64,000 bases of DNA from Hsuehochloa calcarea (taxonomy: Eukaryota > Streptophyta > Magnoliopsida > Poales > Poaceae), in NCBI GenBank assembly GCA_036346395.1, contig CM070615.1, positions 9,615,534 through 9,679,533 on the forward strand, given 5' to 3'. Position numbers and translations under genes: made by a program. The notes under the pieces are model-generated. The model saw only the letters and a list, made by a program, of their open reading frames with translations, was not told where the DNA came from and ran no database searches. Below are positions 11,901 to 23,173 of the stretch, piece by piece (the first letter of the stretch is position 1; the number at the start of each line of letters is the position of its first letter).

Positions 11901-14030
11901 CAAGGGACAAGGGTATCATGTTCCTGAATTCCGAAGAGGGGCTGTACCAAATGGTGAGAAAGAGATATTCAACCATCAAAACTCACTGCTGCATAATGTC
12001 ATTGAGCGGAGCGCTTGTTCAGCGTATGGACAATGAAGTGGCGAATTTTGCTTAAGATGCTGAGTTATCCAACGACTACGCAAACGATGATTGCTGCAGC
12101 AACCATGGCACTCCACAACTTCATAAGTGACCATGCTACAATGGACAGGGATTTCCGGAGGTGTGATCGAGGTCGTAATTATGTGCCCACCGTACCATCA
12201 AGATATAGAAAGTATGCCATTTCCGCAGATGCATCTGATGCATCAACATCACACTCAAATGATAGGTCAATTGATAGATTTCGTGATGTGCTCGCAACGC
12301 TATTGCAGTATTGCTAATACCGGATGACTGGTGGAAGTAGACAAATTACTAATGATAGTCAAAAGTATTTTGTTATAGCCTTCATATGCAATGTTGCATG
12401 GAGAAAATATGATGCATGAAACAATTTGCATGGTTTCCTCTCAGCCACATTTTAGGAGCCAAACTGCCATCCAAACATGTTCCTGGCTCCAGCTTTGGAT
12501 TGTGAACTGCTCAACAGAGGAGCTGGAGCTGGAGCAGGCCAAACAGGACCTCAATGTCAGCTCTACTATAAAAAAAGTAGCAGTTGTTTGAAATTTCGTC
12601 TGCCTCTCCCACCTAAATAAGACAGGTGGGTCCAGGTGCCATTTCCAGCCATTAAGAAATTTGTGCAATCCATGTCACATCGCGATGAGGATACTGGTTG
12701 CCTGCATCGTCGATTTTCTTTTCCAAGCAAAAAATGTACGGCAAAAATCCTAATAAATACACTTAAGTAATCATTTTGAAATTTATAGAAAAAAAAAATA
12801 ACTCATAAACTATCCTCTCCAAAGTAAAATATTTAATAGTTTTTAGGTTAATTCGTTGTGTAATTGTTGTACTGCTTCATTAGGGACAGAAAATCTTAAG
12901 TGTGACTTTAAAAAACAGAAAATCTCCATTATTATCCGAAATTAATGAAGTGACTACGGTATAAGCGTTTGTTCTTTTATACTCTTTACAAACGCCCTTT
13001 TCATCATCGACTACTTACAAGTGGAAGTGGAAATGGAAATGGAAATGAGTGAACAATTGTAGAAGTGTAGGAAAATTGAAGGTAAATAAATTGTAGAAGT
13101 ACTTTATTATCCTGACACTAGCATTATATTAATTCTCCAAAGCATTATGTAGGAGCAGAAGCACCAGAGTACTTATCTGCATTTTTGCAGACTATTATTT
13201 ATTTATTTATCACTATCACCCCACCTCTCTCTCACACACACATGTAAACCCCGAAAATGCCCCTCGTATTATAGCAACAGAGGTCATTGTCGAGGAGTAT
13301 AACAGTAAATGGACAACTGAACATCCTTTTCTGACGAGTGGTCACCGATTCAGAAGATAAGGATTCCACCTCCCAGCTTTCCCTTTCCTCAAATGAACAG
13401 TACGAGGACCAACAAACTAATCTAGCGAAACCGGGAACTGGGAGCAAAGAGCAGCACAAGAATTCGTTAAGAAAATTCCCACCAAACTATAGCCGCAAGA
13501 TCACATGTAAATAGAAACTTGGCGCAAGAACTCCCGAAATTGGAGGCAGGGGTTCCTAAATCAGCGAAGTTTACACCATCTTTTTGGTAGGAAATAAACG
13601 AATTTCGACGCAAATATGCTTCGAAATGGTCCAGTAACACCCAAACCCCCAAGAGAACCCTAAAAAGAATGTCTTGTTTTCAGCAGGGAGCCGAGAAATG
13701 CCACGCCCAAGAGACGAACCCGCAAATTTCTCCCAAAACATAAAGGAAATAAAAGGAGAGCGAATTTCTCACCTGGGTCGCACATCAGGTAGAACCTCTC
13801 CACATCTGCCGAGCAACCAACAAGCCAATCAATCAGGGTTCGAAAACCTGTGAGAAACCGGCGAAAGGAAACAGAAGCGGTGGAGTTAGCAGGCGGGTGT
13901 TACCGGTGGTGAGGGCCCTGATGAGGCCGGCTCGGCGCGCGCGGAAGTCCCGGAACACGTCCTCCGGCGTGCGGGTGACGACCGCCGCCCGCACGACACC
14001 GCCGCCGCCGCCTCCTACGCCGCCGTCCAT
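8915..14030 (-). CDS. AL: Alfin-like (AL) PHD-finger protein, five exons
   Basis: Alfin-like proteins are plant nuclear proteins whose C-terminal PHD finger reads histone H3 trimethylated at Lys4. Exons on the minus strand: 13904-14030, 13773-13805, 10703-10931, 9302-9428 and 8915-9199. All junctions have GT/AG and keep frame, giving 266 residues. The Alfin domain (about 16-140) shows TRTPEDVFRDFRARR, CLYGLPNETWEVNLP and DWLSLVAVHSDSWLLAVAF. An acidic, Ser/Lys-rich linker follows. The PHD finger (211-257) has the C4HC3 set: C211, C214, C227, C230, H235, C238, C254, C257, with the aromatic residues of FWICCDAC and KWFHGKC. The C-terminus is SSSSKRARV. Length and ending fit the family. The ATG at 14030 gives the usual Gly-rich start (MDGGVGGGG). 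Intron 2 is about 2.8 kb and holds a Harbinger element. No disabling change is seen. The paralogue number cannot be assigned from sequence alone. Confidence 0.96.
11162..12550 (+). mobile_element. PIF/Harbinger-type DNA transposon in intron 2 of the Alfin-like gene
   Basis: The element is flanked by a 3 bp target duplication TCA (11159-11161 and 12551-12553). Its left end reads GGGGGTGCTTGGACCGG and the right end, reverse complemented, reads GGTCCTGTTTGGCCTGC: imperfect inverted repeats like those of Tourist/Harbinger elements. It carries a decayed transposase segment (11842-12317) in the orientation opposite to the host gene. At about 1.4 kb it is shorter than an autonomous Harbinger and lacks the Myb-like second gene. 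It sits wholly within an intron and does not disturb the exon frame. Confidence 0.75.
11842..12317 (+). pseudogene. PIF/Harbinger transposase remnant (C-terminal DDE domain)
   Basis: The reading GKYYLIDTGYPNWLGYLALYK is the signature around the second catalytic Asp of PIF/Harbinger transposases. Next come YHVPEFRR, KEIFNHQNSLLHNVIERS and, after a frame change near 12020, MKWRILLKML and AATMALHNFI, which are the normal order toward the C-terminus. An AG acceptor-like site precedes 11842. One frameshift (about 12010-12020) and the absent N-terminal half show it is not functional. Confidence 0.88.
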
Positions 14031-14460
14031 TGGCCCAGGTGAGCTAGGGTTTTGGGAGGGGGAAGAGAGCTCTGGGATTACGAGGTCGAGTAGGGGGCGC
14101 CGCCGATTGGATTAGAAGCAGCCGAGCCGCGACGAGTGTGGCAACTGGCAAGTTGCAACCCAGTGGCGGATTCGGAATATCGGATCATCTGCGCCAACCA
14201 TTCTGCGAGTGGGTAGATCCGTTCGAACGCCGGGCCGGGTCTGAAAAGCCCATCCTAGAACGGGTCATCTATGAACCGGTCTACCAGTGGGTAGCCTTCC
14301 CCAGCCCAGCCCGGCCTGGTTTGGCCCGGGCCCAAAAAGTTGGAAATGCCATGCCAAACTCACGGCACATGGGCCGGTCCAGGCCGGGCTCGGCTTAGCT
14401 GCACTTCGAGGGCTAGCCGGGCCGAACCTTAGCAAAGCCTAGAGTTTGGCTTGCGTCATG
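14031..14460 (-). promoter_or_regulatory. 5' flank of the Alfin-like gene, GC-rich
   Basis: The region just upstream of the Alfin-like ATG should hold the 5' UTR and core promoter. It is GC-rich near the gene. I see no clear TATA box in the first 110 bp. At about 14290-14420 there is a CCCGGCC/GGCCCGGGCC-rich run resembling the subterminal regions of hAT elements, so promoter sequence and transposon debris may be mixed here. Confidence 0.35.
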
Positions 14461-14713
14461 ATTTTGGGATGGATAGCTTCGTAGGATTTTTACATTGTTA
14501 AATTCTGCAGATTTTCTATGTAATTCGCTCGAAGCTTGTAAATCCCACTGACCCAGTGTTTTTATTTTCATTTTCCTTGTCTTTCTCTCTCGTGACTTCT
14601 CCTTTGTCTCTCAACAATTCTTACTTCCTCCTTCTCGGTCCTCATGCAACATGTAGTAATCTTGTTGATAATTATTTGGATTGAAAAACCTAAAGAATCG
14701 TGTTCTCAAAAAG

Positions 14714-14940
14714 AAAATCTAATTAACGAGGATCTAATAATCATCAAGCAATTAAATTATTTATTATTATTATTATTATAGATGGCAATATCTTCATGCT
14801 ATTCGTAAAGATACCCCCTTATTAATAAAATCTGATTGACGAGGATCTAATAATCCTTAATTTATTTATTTATTTGTAATTGTTATTATAGATAGCAATA
14901 TCTTTATGTTATTCGTAAGGATACCCCTTATCATTAATAA
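14714..14940. repeat. Imperfect tandem duplication of about 113 bp with an ATT microsatellite
   Basis: Two adjacent copies share AAATCT(A/G)ATT(A/G)ACGAGG, GATCTAATAATC, a TTA/TTTA run, TTATAGAT(G/A)GCAATATCTT and TATTCGTAA(A/G)GATACCCC. The first starts near 14714, the second near 14827. The (TTA)n run at 14757-14779 belongs to the first copy. Confidence 0.85.
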
Positions 14941-14949
14941 GAAAGAAAC

Positions 14950-15120
14950 TTAGCCGAGTGGTCGTTAACTATTTTATGACCACCCTATACGGTCGTAAGT
15001 ACTTCTACGACTACCTAGTAGTCGTAAGATTTCATACGACGACCTTGTGATAGCAAGCCTTACGACGATCATTTCATGGTCATAAGTTTTACTACGACCA
15101 GATTAACTACGACAACACTA
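14950..15120. repeat. Cluster of short TACGAC/GTCGTA motifs
   Basis: GTCGTA or TACGAC, with near variants, occurs at least nine times in 170 bp and in both orientations. Such dense short inverted motifs are typical of the subterminal regions of CACTA transposons, where the transposase binds. No complete CACTA terminus was found, so this is a candidate fragment only. Confidence 0.35.
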
Positions 15121-15224
15121 TAGTCAACAAAGCCTACAAATATGTGAGCCCAATCGACTAGAGGCACTTGTACGATGTATTTAACATACACAGTAGTTAA
15201 TATGTGTTGTTATTCTTCATGATA

Positions 15225-15600
15225 ATTACACATATTAAACATTTGTCTCTGACATAGCTACAAGACGACGTGGGAGGATTAGCCTATGACAATAACCGTC
15301 ACTGAACGTGTGTATTTCATCAAACGGTGAGACGCGTCTTGATACAGAACAACTGTCACCCCTTCACGCGCTATATAAGGAGTAAAGCTGGTGGACAGAT
15401 AACAGGAACAACGACAACGAACACAAGACAAGATCAGTAGACAGAAATCGTTAAACTCTAGTTCTAGTGATTTCTTCCCTGTTGTAAAGCATAGTTAATA
15501 CAACAATACATGAGTAGGGTTATTATTATTCTATCAGGAGAAGACCTGGACTTGTATAAAATCCCTGTGTCTTTTTTCTGTGTGATTTAACTCAAAAAGA
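15225..15600 (+). repeat. LTR-like fragment with TATA box
   Basis: CTATATAAGG at 15371-15380 is a good TATA box. It is followed by GGGTTATTATTATTCTATCAGG and a CTTGTATAAAATCCCTGTGTC run, which look like the R-U5 part of rice gypsy LTRs. Ends are not resolved and no internal domain is attached, so this is a solo or truncated LTR. Confidence 0.45.
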
Positions 15601-15799
15601 ATTCTCAGCATTTAATCGTAAGATCGATCGCATGCTACGATTTTTCTTGAAAAAGGGACGCAGGATCTAAAAGCATAAATAGGAATCACATAAACCAAGA
15701 AAAATTAACATAGAGAACAATACATAGATACCACATATGCAGGTGGTTGGTTCCCTAAGCCACAACATATATAATTATATCATGCTTACATTTTGATAT

Positions 15800-16018
15800 T
15801 TAATTAGGAGGCAGGCACGGGCCGGAGCCACCGTTGTTTCGGTCATTGCTGCACCAGGAGTGCCCGGCCACCGCCCCGTCGCCGGACACCGGCGGAAGAT
15901 GAACGGACGACCGCGCCGCGACGCCACGTGCACACGGAGATGGGGCGCCCGCGGCGAGGATCATTAGCAGCATCAGAAACGCCGGTGCTCCGGCCGCATT
16001 CCTTCCTCCTCCTTGCAT
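15800..16018 (-). CDS. Putative small secreted peptide precursor (72 residues)
   Basis: The minus-strand frame opens MQGGGRNAAGAPAFLMLLMI, a short N-region followed by a hydrophobic core (about residues 12-24) and small residues fitting a signal-peptidase site (AAGAPS). The mature part has three Cys and ends HSWCSNDRNNGGSGPCLPPN. A TATA-like TTTAAATAG lies about 150 bp upstream (16171-16180, minus). I do not recognise the family. It is GC-rich and intronless inside AT-rich DNA, which supports a genuine reading frame. Its short length and repeat-rich surroundings leave real doubt, and it could be chance. Confidence 0.45.
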   Translation of the reverse strand: MQGGGRNAAGAPAFLMLLMILAAGAPSPCARGVAARSSVHLPPVSGDGAVAGHSWCSNDRNNGGSGPCLPPN

Positions 16019-16199
16019 CCTCGTTAGACTCGATTATAGATGGTAGCTAAATGTTACTACTTGGTACGTAGGAGTACTTACTAGTTACTAGCTACTGCGT
16101 TTTCTTATTAGTAGTGCTGTTAACAATTAAGCTGGTGGGTGTAGCTCTTGAGTATCACAAGGATTTGGGTGGCTATTTAAAGATAGATCCCATATGCGC

Positions 16200-16618
16200 T
16201 GTGATGCTGTGCCGTGGAACTTTGATTTTTTTTTTTTATAATATATATTTAAAAAAATACAAAAAATAAGCAGTCAAAAAATATATATTATGAAACTAGA
16301 TTTATATCGCCAATTTATATCACCAATAAGCAGTCAAAAAATAGACGACAATGGCTCTGTCGCTAACAGAAACGGAAGGCAGGCCTCTGTTGCTAATTGA
16401 AATTACGATGTAACCTCAATTGGCGGCAGAACTGCCAACATGCAGATCGCAGATCTCCACTAGCACGTGCCTCCACTAGACAAAATCTGCAGTAGTTGTC
16501 GTTAATTAGCGACAAAGCCCTATTCTATGGGTGACAGTGTCCCAAGCGATCCCAAGCGACAGCTCCCTGCCGCCAATGGGCGACAGAGGTCTAGTTTTAT
16601 TATATTTTTATATTTGAC
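16200..16618. repeat. Unassigned repeat-like sequence with recurring GTCGC/GCGAC words
   Basis: Between the candidate peptide gene and the TA microsatellite, words such as CTGTCGCTAA, GTCGTTAATTAGCGAC, AAGCGACAG and GGGCGACAGAGG recur in both orientations. This resembles the subterminal region of a DNA transposon, but I cannot define ends or a target duplication. No gene is visible. Confidence 0.3.
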
Positions 16619-16647
16619 TATATATATATATATACATACATATATAT

Positions 16648-16714
<67 letters not shown>
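16619..16714. repeat. (TA)n microsatellite, about 96 bp
   Basis: An almost pure TA dinucleotide run, interrupted only by a few TACATACA units near its left end. The open frames across it on both strands (Tyr/Ile repeats) are artefacts. Confidence 0.97.
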
Positions 16715-16716
<2 letters not shown>

Positions 16717-17550
16717 CTTTTGAACAAATCGGTGCAAACTCCAGTAAGATTCTGCTATTACAACTTGAAAAAAAATACTTTCAATAGATAGTATATATGT
16801 AGAAGTAGTTAAAATAAAGCTGTGACTTACCGGCCAGCGCAAGTCCAAATTAATTGTATTTTAATATGCATTTTTATTTTACTATTATTGATATATTTAA
16901 CTAAATAATAGCATGCTTGTAACTAAATAATACTATTATTGACTTACCGGCCTACGTAACCAACCGTAACAAGGATGTTTGCATCTAGTGTCACGATGCT
17001 TTATATCAAGTGCACGTCCATCTGGAAAGCCACAACCGACCTCTTGCGAAGTACCTAATCGGCAGGAAGAGGTTGAGCATTTAGGTTGAGCTGTGTAGTT
17101 TAGACGGCGTCGTCTATAGCAATAATAATAATAATAATAATAATAACTAATCCCCTTTTAGAGAGCGTCGCATATAGCAAAATTAATCCACTTTAATTTG
17201 TTTTCTTTCTTTGTTTGATTAAATGAAAGTTTGCTTTGTTTGATTAAATGGTTATGTGGCCGTTTGTGGAGCAATTTCTGTTAGATCGTCAGCTATAGTA
17301 TCCCAAACTATAGTACTACGATTGGAACAACATATCGGTTGTTTGGATCAAGATAAGAATAACTTTACGAATATTATATGTTTTCTTTATAGGTATTGCT
17401 TCCAGGCTAGTGGTGGCACTACCGCTCCAACTCCACGCGGCCAGCCTCCCGATAAGTGAGCAGCATGGCTGCTTGGGCGGATGCCCCAACGTCACGTGGA
17501 TCACAATGTTCAGCATGTCCCCCACACATGCTCAACCTCAGCGCGTTCAA
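16715..17550. other. Non-coding stretch with an (AAT)n microsatellite
   Basis: AT-rich sequence with a trinucleotide run AATAAT... at about 17121-17146 and a short local duplication (TTTGCTTTGTTTGATTAAATG type, near 17200-17250). No supported gene. Confidence 0.6.
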
Positions 17551-19430
17551 CAGGCACCTTTTATCATCCCAAGTTTTGCCCGTTTTGTATTTTTTTAAAA
17601 AATAATTGATTAAAAGTATCGGTTTTTATTTGGAGTTTAGCAAAATAATTAAATACTACTCAAATTAATTCCGAGTTTCAAATCTCAGCTCAAATCAACG
17701 TTCACATGTCCAATTTGAATTCATCTTTATTCCCGGGGCGAAGCCCACCTTCTTTTCTTCCTGACCCATCTTCTTCCTTCCTTCTTCCTCTGGTTCAGCC
17801 CGAGCGCCGCCCGCGCCGTGAGCCTGTTCGTCCTATCACCTTAATGCACACAATCAATGTCCCACTACCGCGAGCTCTAACCCCCTGCCATTTCCCATCA
17901 CCGGAGCGTCACCATCAATACTGGCCAAAACCACCGTCGGACTCCCGCCGTGTCGCGCCCGCTCAGTTGCTGCCCTCATCTATGAAATGGGAGCACCGCG
18001 ACCCTCTTCTGTCACACCACTCCCCCTCCAACTCTCACCGCCTCTAGAGCCACGCCACCGCCACACGAGCCTTCTTCCCCACCACCGGTCGCCACCTCGG
18101 CCCGATCTCCCTCTCCGATGAGGTCTTTGCCAATTCTTGCATGTCACCATGTGTTCCCGAGCTTCCTCCATCGTTCCCCCATCTGCATTCGGCCGAGGAA
18201 CCGCCTCGGACCACCCCCGGCCTCCCCAAGTGACCTAGCGTGACCCCCTCATCGTCGCCATGCACGTGCTCGCGCCGCCTCCCGAAGAAGATCGTTGGAG
18301 CACCGCCACCGCTGCCATGCACTGAGCCACCGCCAAGATCGCCGCCATGGTGCTGCGCCCGCGATCCCGCCACCTGGAGGACCATCACCATGCCAACATT
18401 CCATTTTCCCCATCACCCCGCCTGATGAGGACATGACCCCTATGGATACAACCATATTTGCTATGCTTGTTGTTCCAAGTACAAGAGCTCGTACGGTTCA
18501 CTTAAATTATCAGGTGAGCTTGTTTTTAGGTGTGTCTTTATATTATATGAACTATATGATGCTACCTAATGCTGAAATATATATATGTGCAGCACCATGT
18601 CACTTTTGGTCCAAGACAAGCAAGCGATTCAGCCGGACCGCTTTTGGAATCCAGCTCGGCCTCGAATCACTGACAAAGACCAACTTAAAACATGCATAAC
18701 TTTCACATACGGGGTCCGTTGGAGGTCCACGAGTACTTGATGGAAAGCTTATTTCGTTCTCTTTTCAACGGATCTAGCTTCACCTCTAAATTCCTTCTGG
18801 ACTGGCCGCCATCATTAAAAGAAGATGTCATATCTCCTTTTTGGGCCAAATTGGGTTTTGTAATCATACTCAACTTGGCCCAGATGCCGGCGGCCCACCT
18901 GGGGCGTGGTTACTGTTCACATGAACATTAACCCCACGAGTTTAGTCCCACCCCACTATTTCTTTTAGATTTGTGGCTCCTCATCCCCTATTTAAGGAGG
19001 ACGCACCCCCTCTAGTTTCCTTAGATTTCGTTTGATTAGTTTCTCCATTGTGAAAACTCTCGTGCTTCACTTGTGTCGACTAGACCAACCGTAAAGGACC
19101 TCTGCGGAATCTCACCTTTTGAACTCAATCATATATTTACAATCCAGATTGCTTTTTACCTCGTTCTTACTTGCTTCTTCGGTGTATGCAGGAATTGATC
19201 TTCGTGATCAGGTCATCCGGGTATTCGTGCACGGTTGATAACGACTTGTCGAGCAGTTCAGCGATTGCGTGATTTCGAGCCTTGCGTGTTTGTAGCCAGG
19301 ACCGTGAGAGTTGAGCGACGACTACCGAACTTATCTTTCTCATCGAAAGATCGGGCCAACAAACAAGGACCTTCGGGTTCATCACCGCCCCCTCTCTAGC
19401 TTCAACGAAGGCAAGCATCATTTGACCATG
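17551..19430 (+). repeat. Gypsy long-LTR fragment with TATA box and GC-rich leader
   Basis: AT-rich DNA is followed by a GC-rich block (17706-18420) with long chance frames in several phases, then TCCAAGACAAGCAAG, CTCTTTTCAACGGATCTAGC and CCTATTTAAGG (about 18987-18997), which serves as a TATA box. The transcribed part continues to about 19430. This layout is that of long (2-3 kb) rice gypsy LTRs of the RIRE3/RIRE8 kind, named only by resemblance. Termini are unclear. The apparent proteins in the GC-rich block are not supported. Confidence 0.5.
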
Positions 19431-19649
19431 TTATACCCATGTTTTCAAAATCCTATTTTATATTGTTCAAATTTGTTACACATTGCTATTTACATAAAAT
19501 GGCTATTTACATAAGATGATGATTTCAATTCTTAGGATGATTAGTAAATCCCAATTTAAATATACCCTCATCTGATGTTGTTATCCATGAACCATTGTTG
19601 CTCTAGTATAGCAAATACACAAGAATGATTACATTGTTAATGTATTAGT

Positions 19650-19983
19650 ATAATATGGTAAAATTGCTTAGACAAGCTTTATCAGTCATATCATCCTATG
19701 AGAGGGAATTATTAATACCCTTTATGAAAAAATAGTTTGAGAAATGTATGGCAATAAGTGTTGCCAATAATTTGTAAAATAAAATAAAATGGCAGAAACA
19801 TGTTTAGTCTGGGGCGAGTGGATTGAGTTATTGGCTATATCGCCTTGGTCGATTAAGGACCAACGCTTGTGTCCATCCAAAATGAGCACTAGCGCATAAC
19901 CACATGTGTGGAATGTGACGAACCCGCTTAATAATTTACAAAGTACAAGCATTAAGCCCGCACTGTAGTTGGTAGGTGTTACC
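19650..19983 (+). repeat. Gypsy LTR fragment, same family as the LTR at 43984-45682
   Basis: The sequence ATTGCTTAGACAAGCTTTATC, then TTATTAATACCCTTTATG, GGGCGAGTGGATTGAGTTAT and AAGCATTAAGCC aligns by eye with 44308-44610. The fragment is cut at 19983 by a copia-type LTR end. Confidence 0.7.
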
Positions 19984-20220
19984 TGTTGGTGATATGCCCT
20001 AGAGCAAATCATAGAGATGATTATATCACATCTATGTTTATGAGTTATTGAATAAGTTTTATTCTGTTCCTTGAATGAATCATCTGCTATAAAAATCAAT
20101 AAGTATGTGACTTGTTGGTGAAGCTCTTTTAACTTATATGACGTCGTTCTAAATGTGTCCCTGGTCGGAACACCAGTGGTCCTATCGACCAAACATATAT
20201 TGATTGATGACCATATTTCA
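19984..20220 (+). repeat. Copia-type LTR fragment
   Basis: It starts TGTTGGTGATATGCCCTAGAG, a start shared by LTRs of a large copia group in grasses (Angela-like). It runs for about 235 bp to near CATATTTCA and then gives way to gypsy LTR sequence. No copia coding region is attached. Confidence 0.6.
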
Positions 20221-20269
20221 CCAAAGATTCTAAATTTCTAAATTCAAGCCTTACCTTCCGAGATTTTTA

Positions 20270-20876
20270 TTTAATTTTGAAGTTTATTTGTTGTTTTGTT
20301 TTGTATTTATTTGAGTTTTCGCTTTCGTTTGCGAGTAGACATTGATACTTTAGAATCTTTTCAGGAAGGAGGAGAGTATCAAGCTCAAAACATGTACCAA
20401 GACTTGTTCCAAAGTAAGTTGTACCTTTGATCACGTTGAACCCAGTTTTTCAAAATTACTTTGATTCAAACTATTGTATGTTATTTAAAGAATTTAATTC
20501 TTTATGCTTTGGGATTAGTTATACACCTATTTGTTTGTATCCACCTTACTCATTGCATTACATTGATCTTTTGTCATCCTAGTTTGGTTAATTATTAGTT
20601 GGTATCATTATAGCACCAACATAGGTTGGTTAGATACGAATAGTCTGCTTAGCCATGCAACAGATTCTTGACATCATTTGGAGTTGCAAAACTAAACTTG
20701 GCTAAGTGAATATAAAATAATTTATGGAAAGTTGTGTGCAGTATGTTGTTACCTGTTGACGGCATGTGTTTCACTTAACTAACAGGGTGGGAAAAGATTT
20801 AGACTGGGGCAAGTGGATGGAATTGTGATATAGTGGAGCTATGTGTGCTTGGGAAAATATGAGCTTGGTAATTAGT
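20270..20876 (+). repeat. Plus arm of an inverted LTR repeat
   Basis: Contains TTTCGTTTGCGAGTAGAC, a CTTGTTCCAAAGTAAGTTGTAC block, TTAGTTGGTATCATTATAGCACC and GGGTGGGAAAAGATTTAGAC. It matches the plus-strand LTR sequence at about 47590-48070 and, inverted, the arm at 21150-21690. It is part of a long gypsy LTR without its ends. Confidence 0.85.
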
Positions 20877-21069
20877 AGTAGTTTGAGGCTACTCGCTGGA
20901 AGGACCGAGGCAAGTTTTATTTAATTTCCTTTGTCTTTTCTTTCTAACTCCAGTTTGAATCCAATCTCTTGAAACTAACACATCGACGAATATCTTCAAA
21001 AAAAAAAACCAGGAACTCGAATATCAAAGAAATGTCTCATTTTTTTTTCATATTTTTACCTATTTGTTC

Positions 21070-23173
21070 TGAAAATGAATTTTGGCTCATATAATGGCGC
21101 ACAAAGTTATGTCCTTAGTTGACCAAGGTGAGATCGCCCAATTTCTAATCAAATTACCAAGAATTATATTTTTCAAGCACATAGTCCACCATATCACAAT
21201 TCATTTCACTTGCCTCGGTCTAAATCTTTTCCCACTCAGTTGGTTAAGTGCAACACATACCGTCAACGAGTGACAGCATACAACACACAGTCTTTCCATG
21301 AAGATGATCCGTAGTCACTAAGCAAACTATTCGTAGTAACCAACTCACGTTGGTGCTATGATAATCAAGTCGGATGTCAAAAGATCATGGTAATACAATG
21401 AGCAAGGTGGACATAAATCAAGTAGATGTATAGCTGATCCCAAAGAATTTAACGAATTAAATAATTAAAATAACATGCAATGGTTTGAATCAAAGTAATT
21501 TTAAAAAACTAGGTTCAACATGCTCAAAGGTACAACTTACCTTGAAACAAGTCTTGATACTGGTCTTGAACTTGATCAACTCCTCCTTCCTCGAAAGCTC
21601 CCGAAGTATCAATGCTTACTCACAAACGAAAGAGAAAATACAAAATAGAGCAAAAATTAAACTCAAAAAATTAATTAAAAATCACATAAAGGTAGAGCTT
21701 GAATTTAGTTTAATTTAGAGACTTGAATGAGCTTAATCAGAGTTCGTATTAGGAAGAATGAGCTTTCAGAAGATTTAAATCTAAGATAAAGAGGAAGAAA
21801 ACACTATTTTAAATTTATGGAATTTTCCTTCTAAAGGAAATCTCGAATTATTGCGTCGGCATGACATTAGCAATAAATCCCAAAATTTAAAAAAAAAAAA
21901 AAAGGAAATAGCGTCTAACAGTGGGTCCCACTTGCCTATGGACCAGTCCATGGATTTTGGTCCACGGGTCTATGGCTTACGAGTCTATAGCACAAAGACT
22001 AACATATGGGTCGACATGTCATAGCTAGGTCTACTGCTGACTAGGTTTACCTAGGGTTAGGTTTAGGGTTTAGGTGCGGTGGCGGTACCGGTTGTGCACG
22101 TGGCACATATGTGGCAAACACACAAACATTGACGGGTTGACACGTGGGACGAGGATGCCGACGTGGCTACAACATGAGGCGAGGCTAACGTGGAACACTC
22201 GGCATTGATTTGACACACTTGACTGCATGGAGGTGAACATGTGGGTAGCCACATTGATCGAAATTGACAAATGCCTCCGGATCAACGATGGCGACGATTT
22301 AACGGCGGTGGAAGAAGCGCATCACCGACATGCTTATGCTCCATCGAAGCCATCCTCGGCCGGATGCGACGATGGAGGTCGGCAAAGGAGTCAACAACAT
22401 GAGGGAAACGGCGCTATGGTGCTACAGACTTTACCCAGAGAAGATGAGGCGCGCACAGGGTAGAACACGACACGGCATTTCCAGCTGTGCAGACAACGAT
22501 GATAGGGGCTCACTAGCGGCGGCGGAATAGAAGAAATCACGAGGCAGCAGTGCTAGGGTTCAACTTGCAATTTCAGTGTAACAACGTCGAAATCAGGCTC
22601 GGGACCTTAGGGGATTGGTGGCTAGGGCTGAGGTGACGATTTTGATGCGGACGTCAAGGGCTTTTATAGCCTGTAGCGGTGGGGTGGCGGGTGCGTCCAT
22701 GTGCGAGACGACGGCGGAGTCCAGCTCGTGTCCGAGATGGAGATGATGGACAATGCACAAGTGGGACCCACATGTGAGTGATGGTGGCTCAGGTGGGACC
22801 GGGGACGTGGATGCGAGCGGGAGAGAGAATAGCGGTCCGCGGTGGAAATGGGATGGGGAAACAGGAATCCGGCCCAAAGGAATTTTCCTGGATTTTTAAT
22901 AGTTTTTCTTTTTTTAGAAAATTCAAATGGCAAATTAAAAATAGCAAATGAATTCGAAAAAATTCCAGAAAAATATGCAAAATACTTCCATTCACAAAGA
23001 ACACAAATAAAATAATTTTGGAATTAATTTATGGTTAGATTAATCACATTAAATTATTTTAACTTTAAAAAGTCACATTTTAGCTTTATTAAATTCAAAT
23101 AAAATTGTTGAAATTTTTCAAGGGGCTAAACTACTCAAAAAGGTTTTTAAATTCTAATAATTGGGATGTAACA
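21070..23173 (-). repeat. Gypsy long LTR on the minus strand (5' 2.1 kb)
   Basis: The right edge reads GGGATGTAACA at 23163-23173, so on the minus strand the LTR begins TGTTACATCCCAATTATTAG. Moving left it shows an AT-rich stretch, a GC-rich leader block (22060-22870), then the R-U5-like sequence that pairs with the plus arm. It is truncated at its left end near 21070. The proteins that appear in the GC-rich block are chance frames. Confidence 0.75.

Noticed and set aside
16527..16848. Open frames with Tyr/Ile repeats on both strands
   Set aside because: They are translations of the (TA)n microsatellite.
17706..18699. Long overlapping open frames (up to 134 codons) on both strands
   Set aside because: GC-rich LTR leader; several frames are open at once and none matches a family.
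22063..22933. Several frames of 66-94 codons on both strands
   Set aside because: GC-rich leader of the minus-strand LTR ending at 23173.
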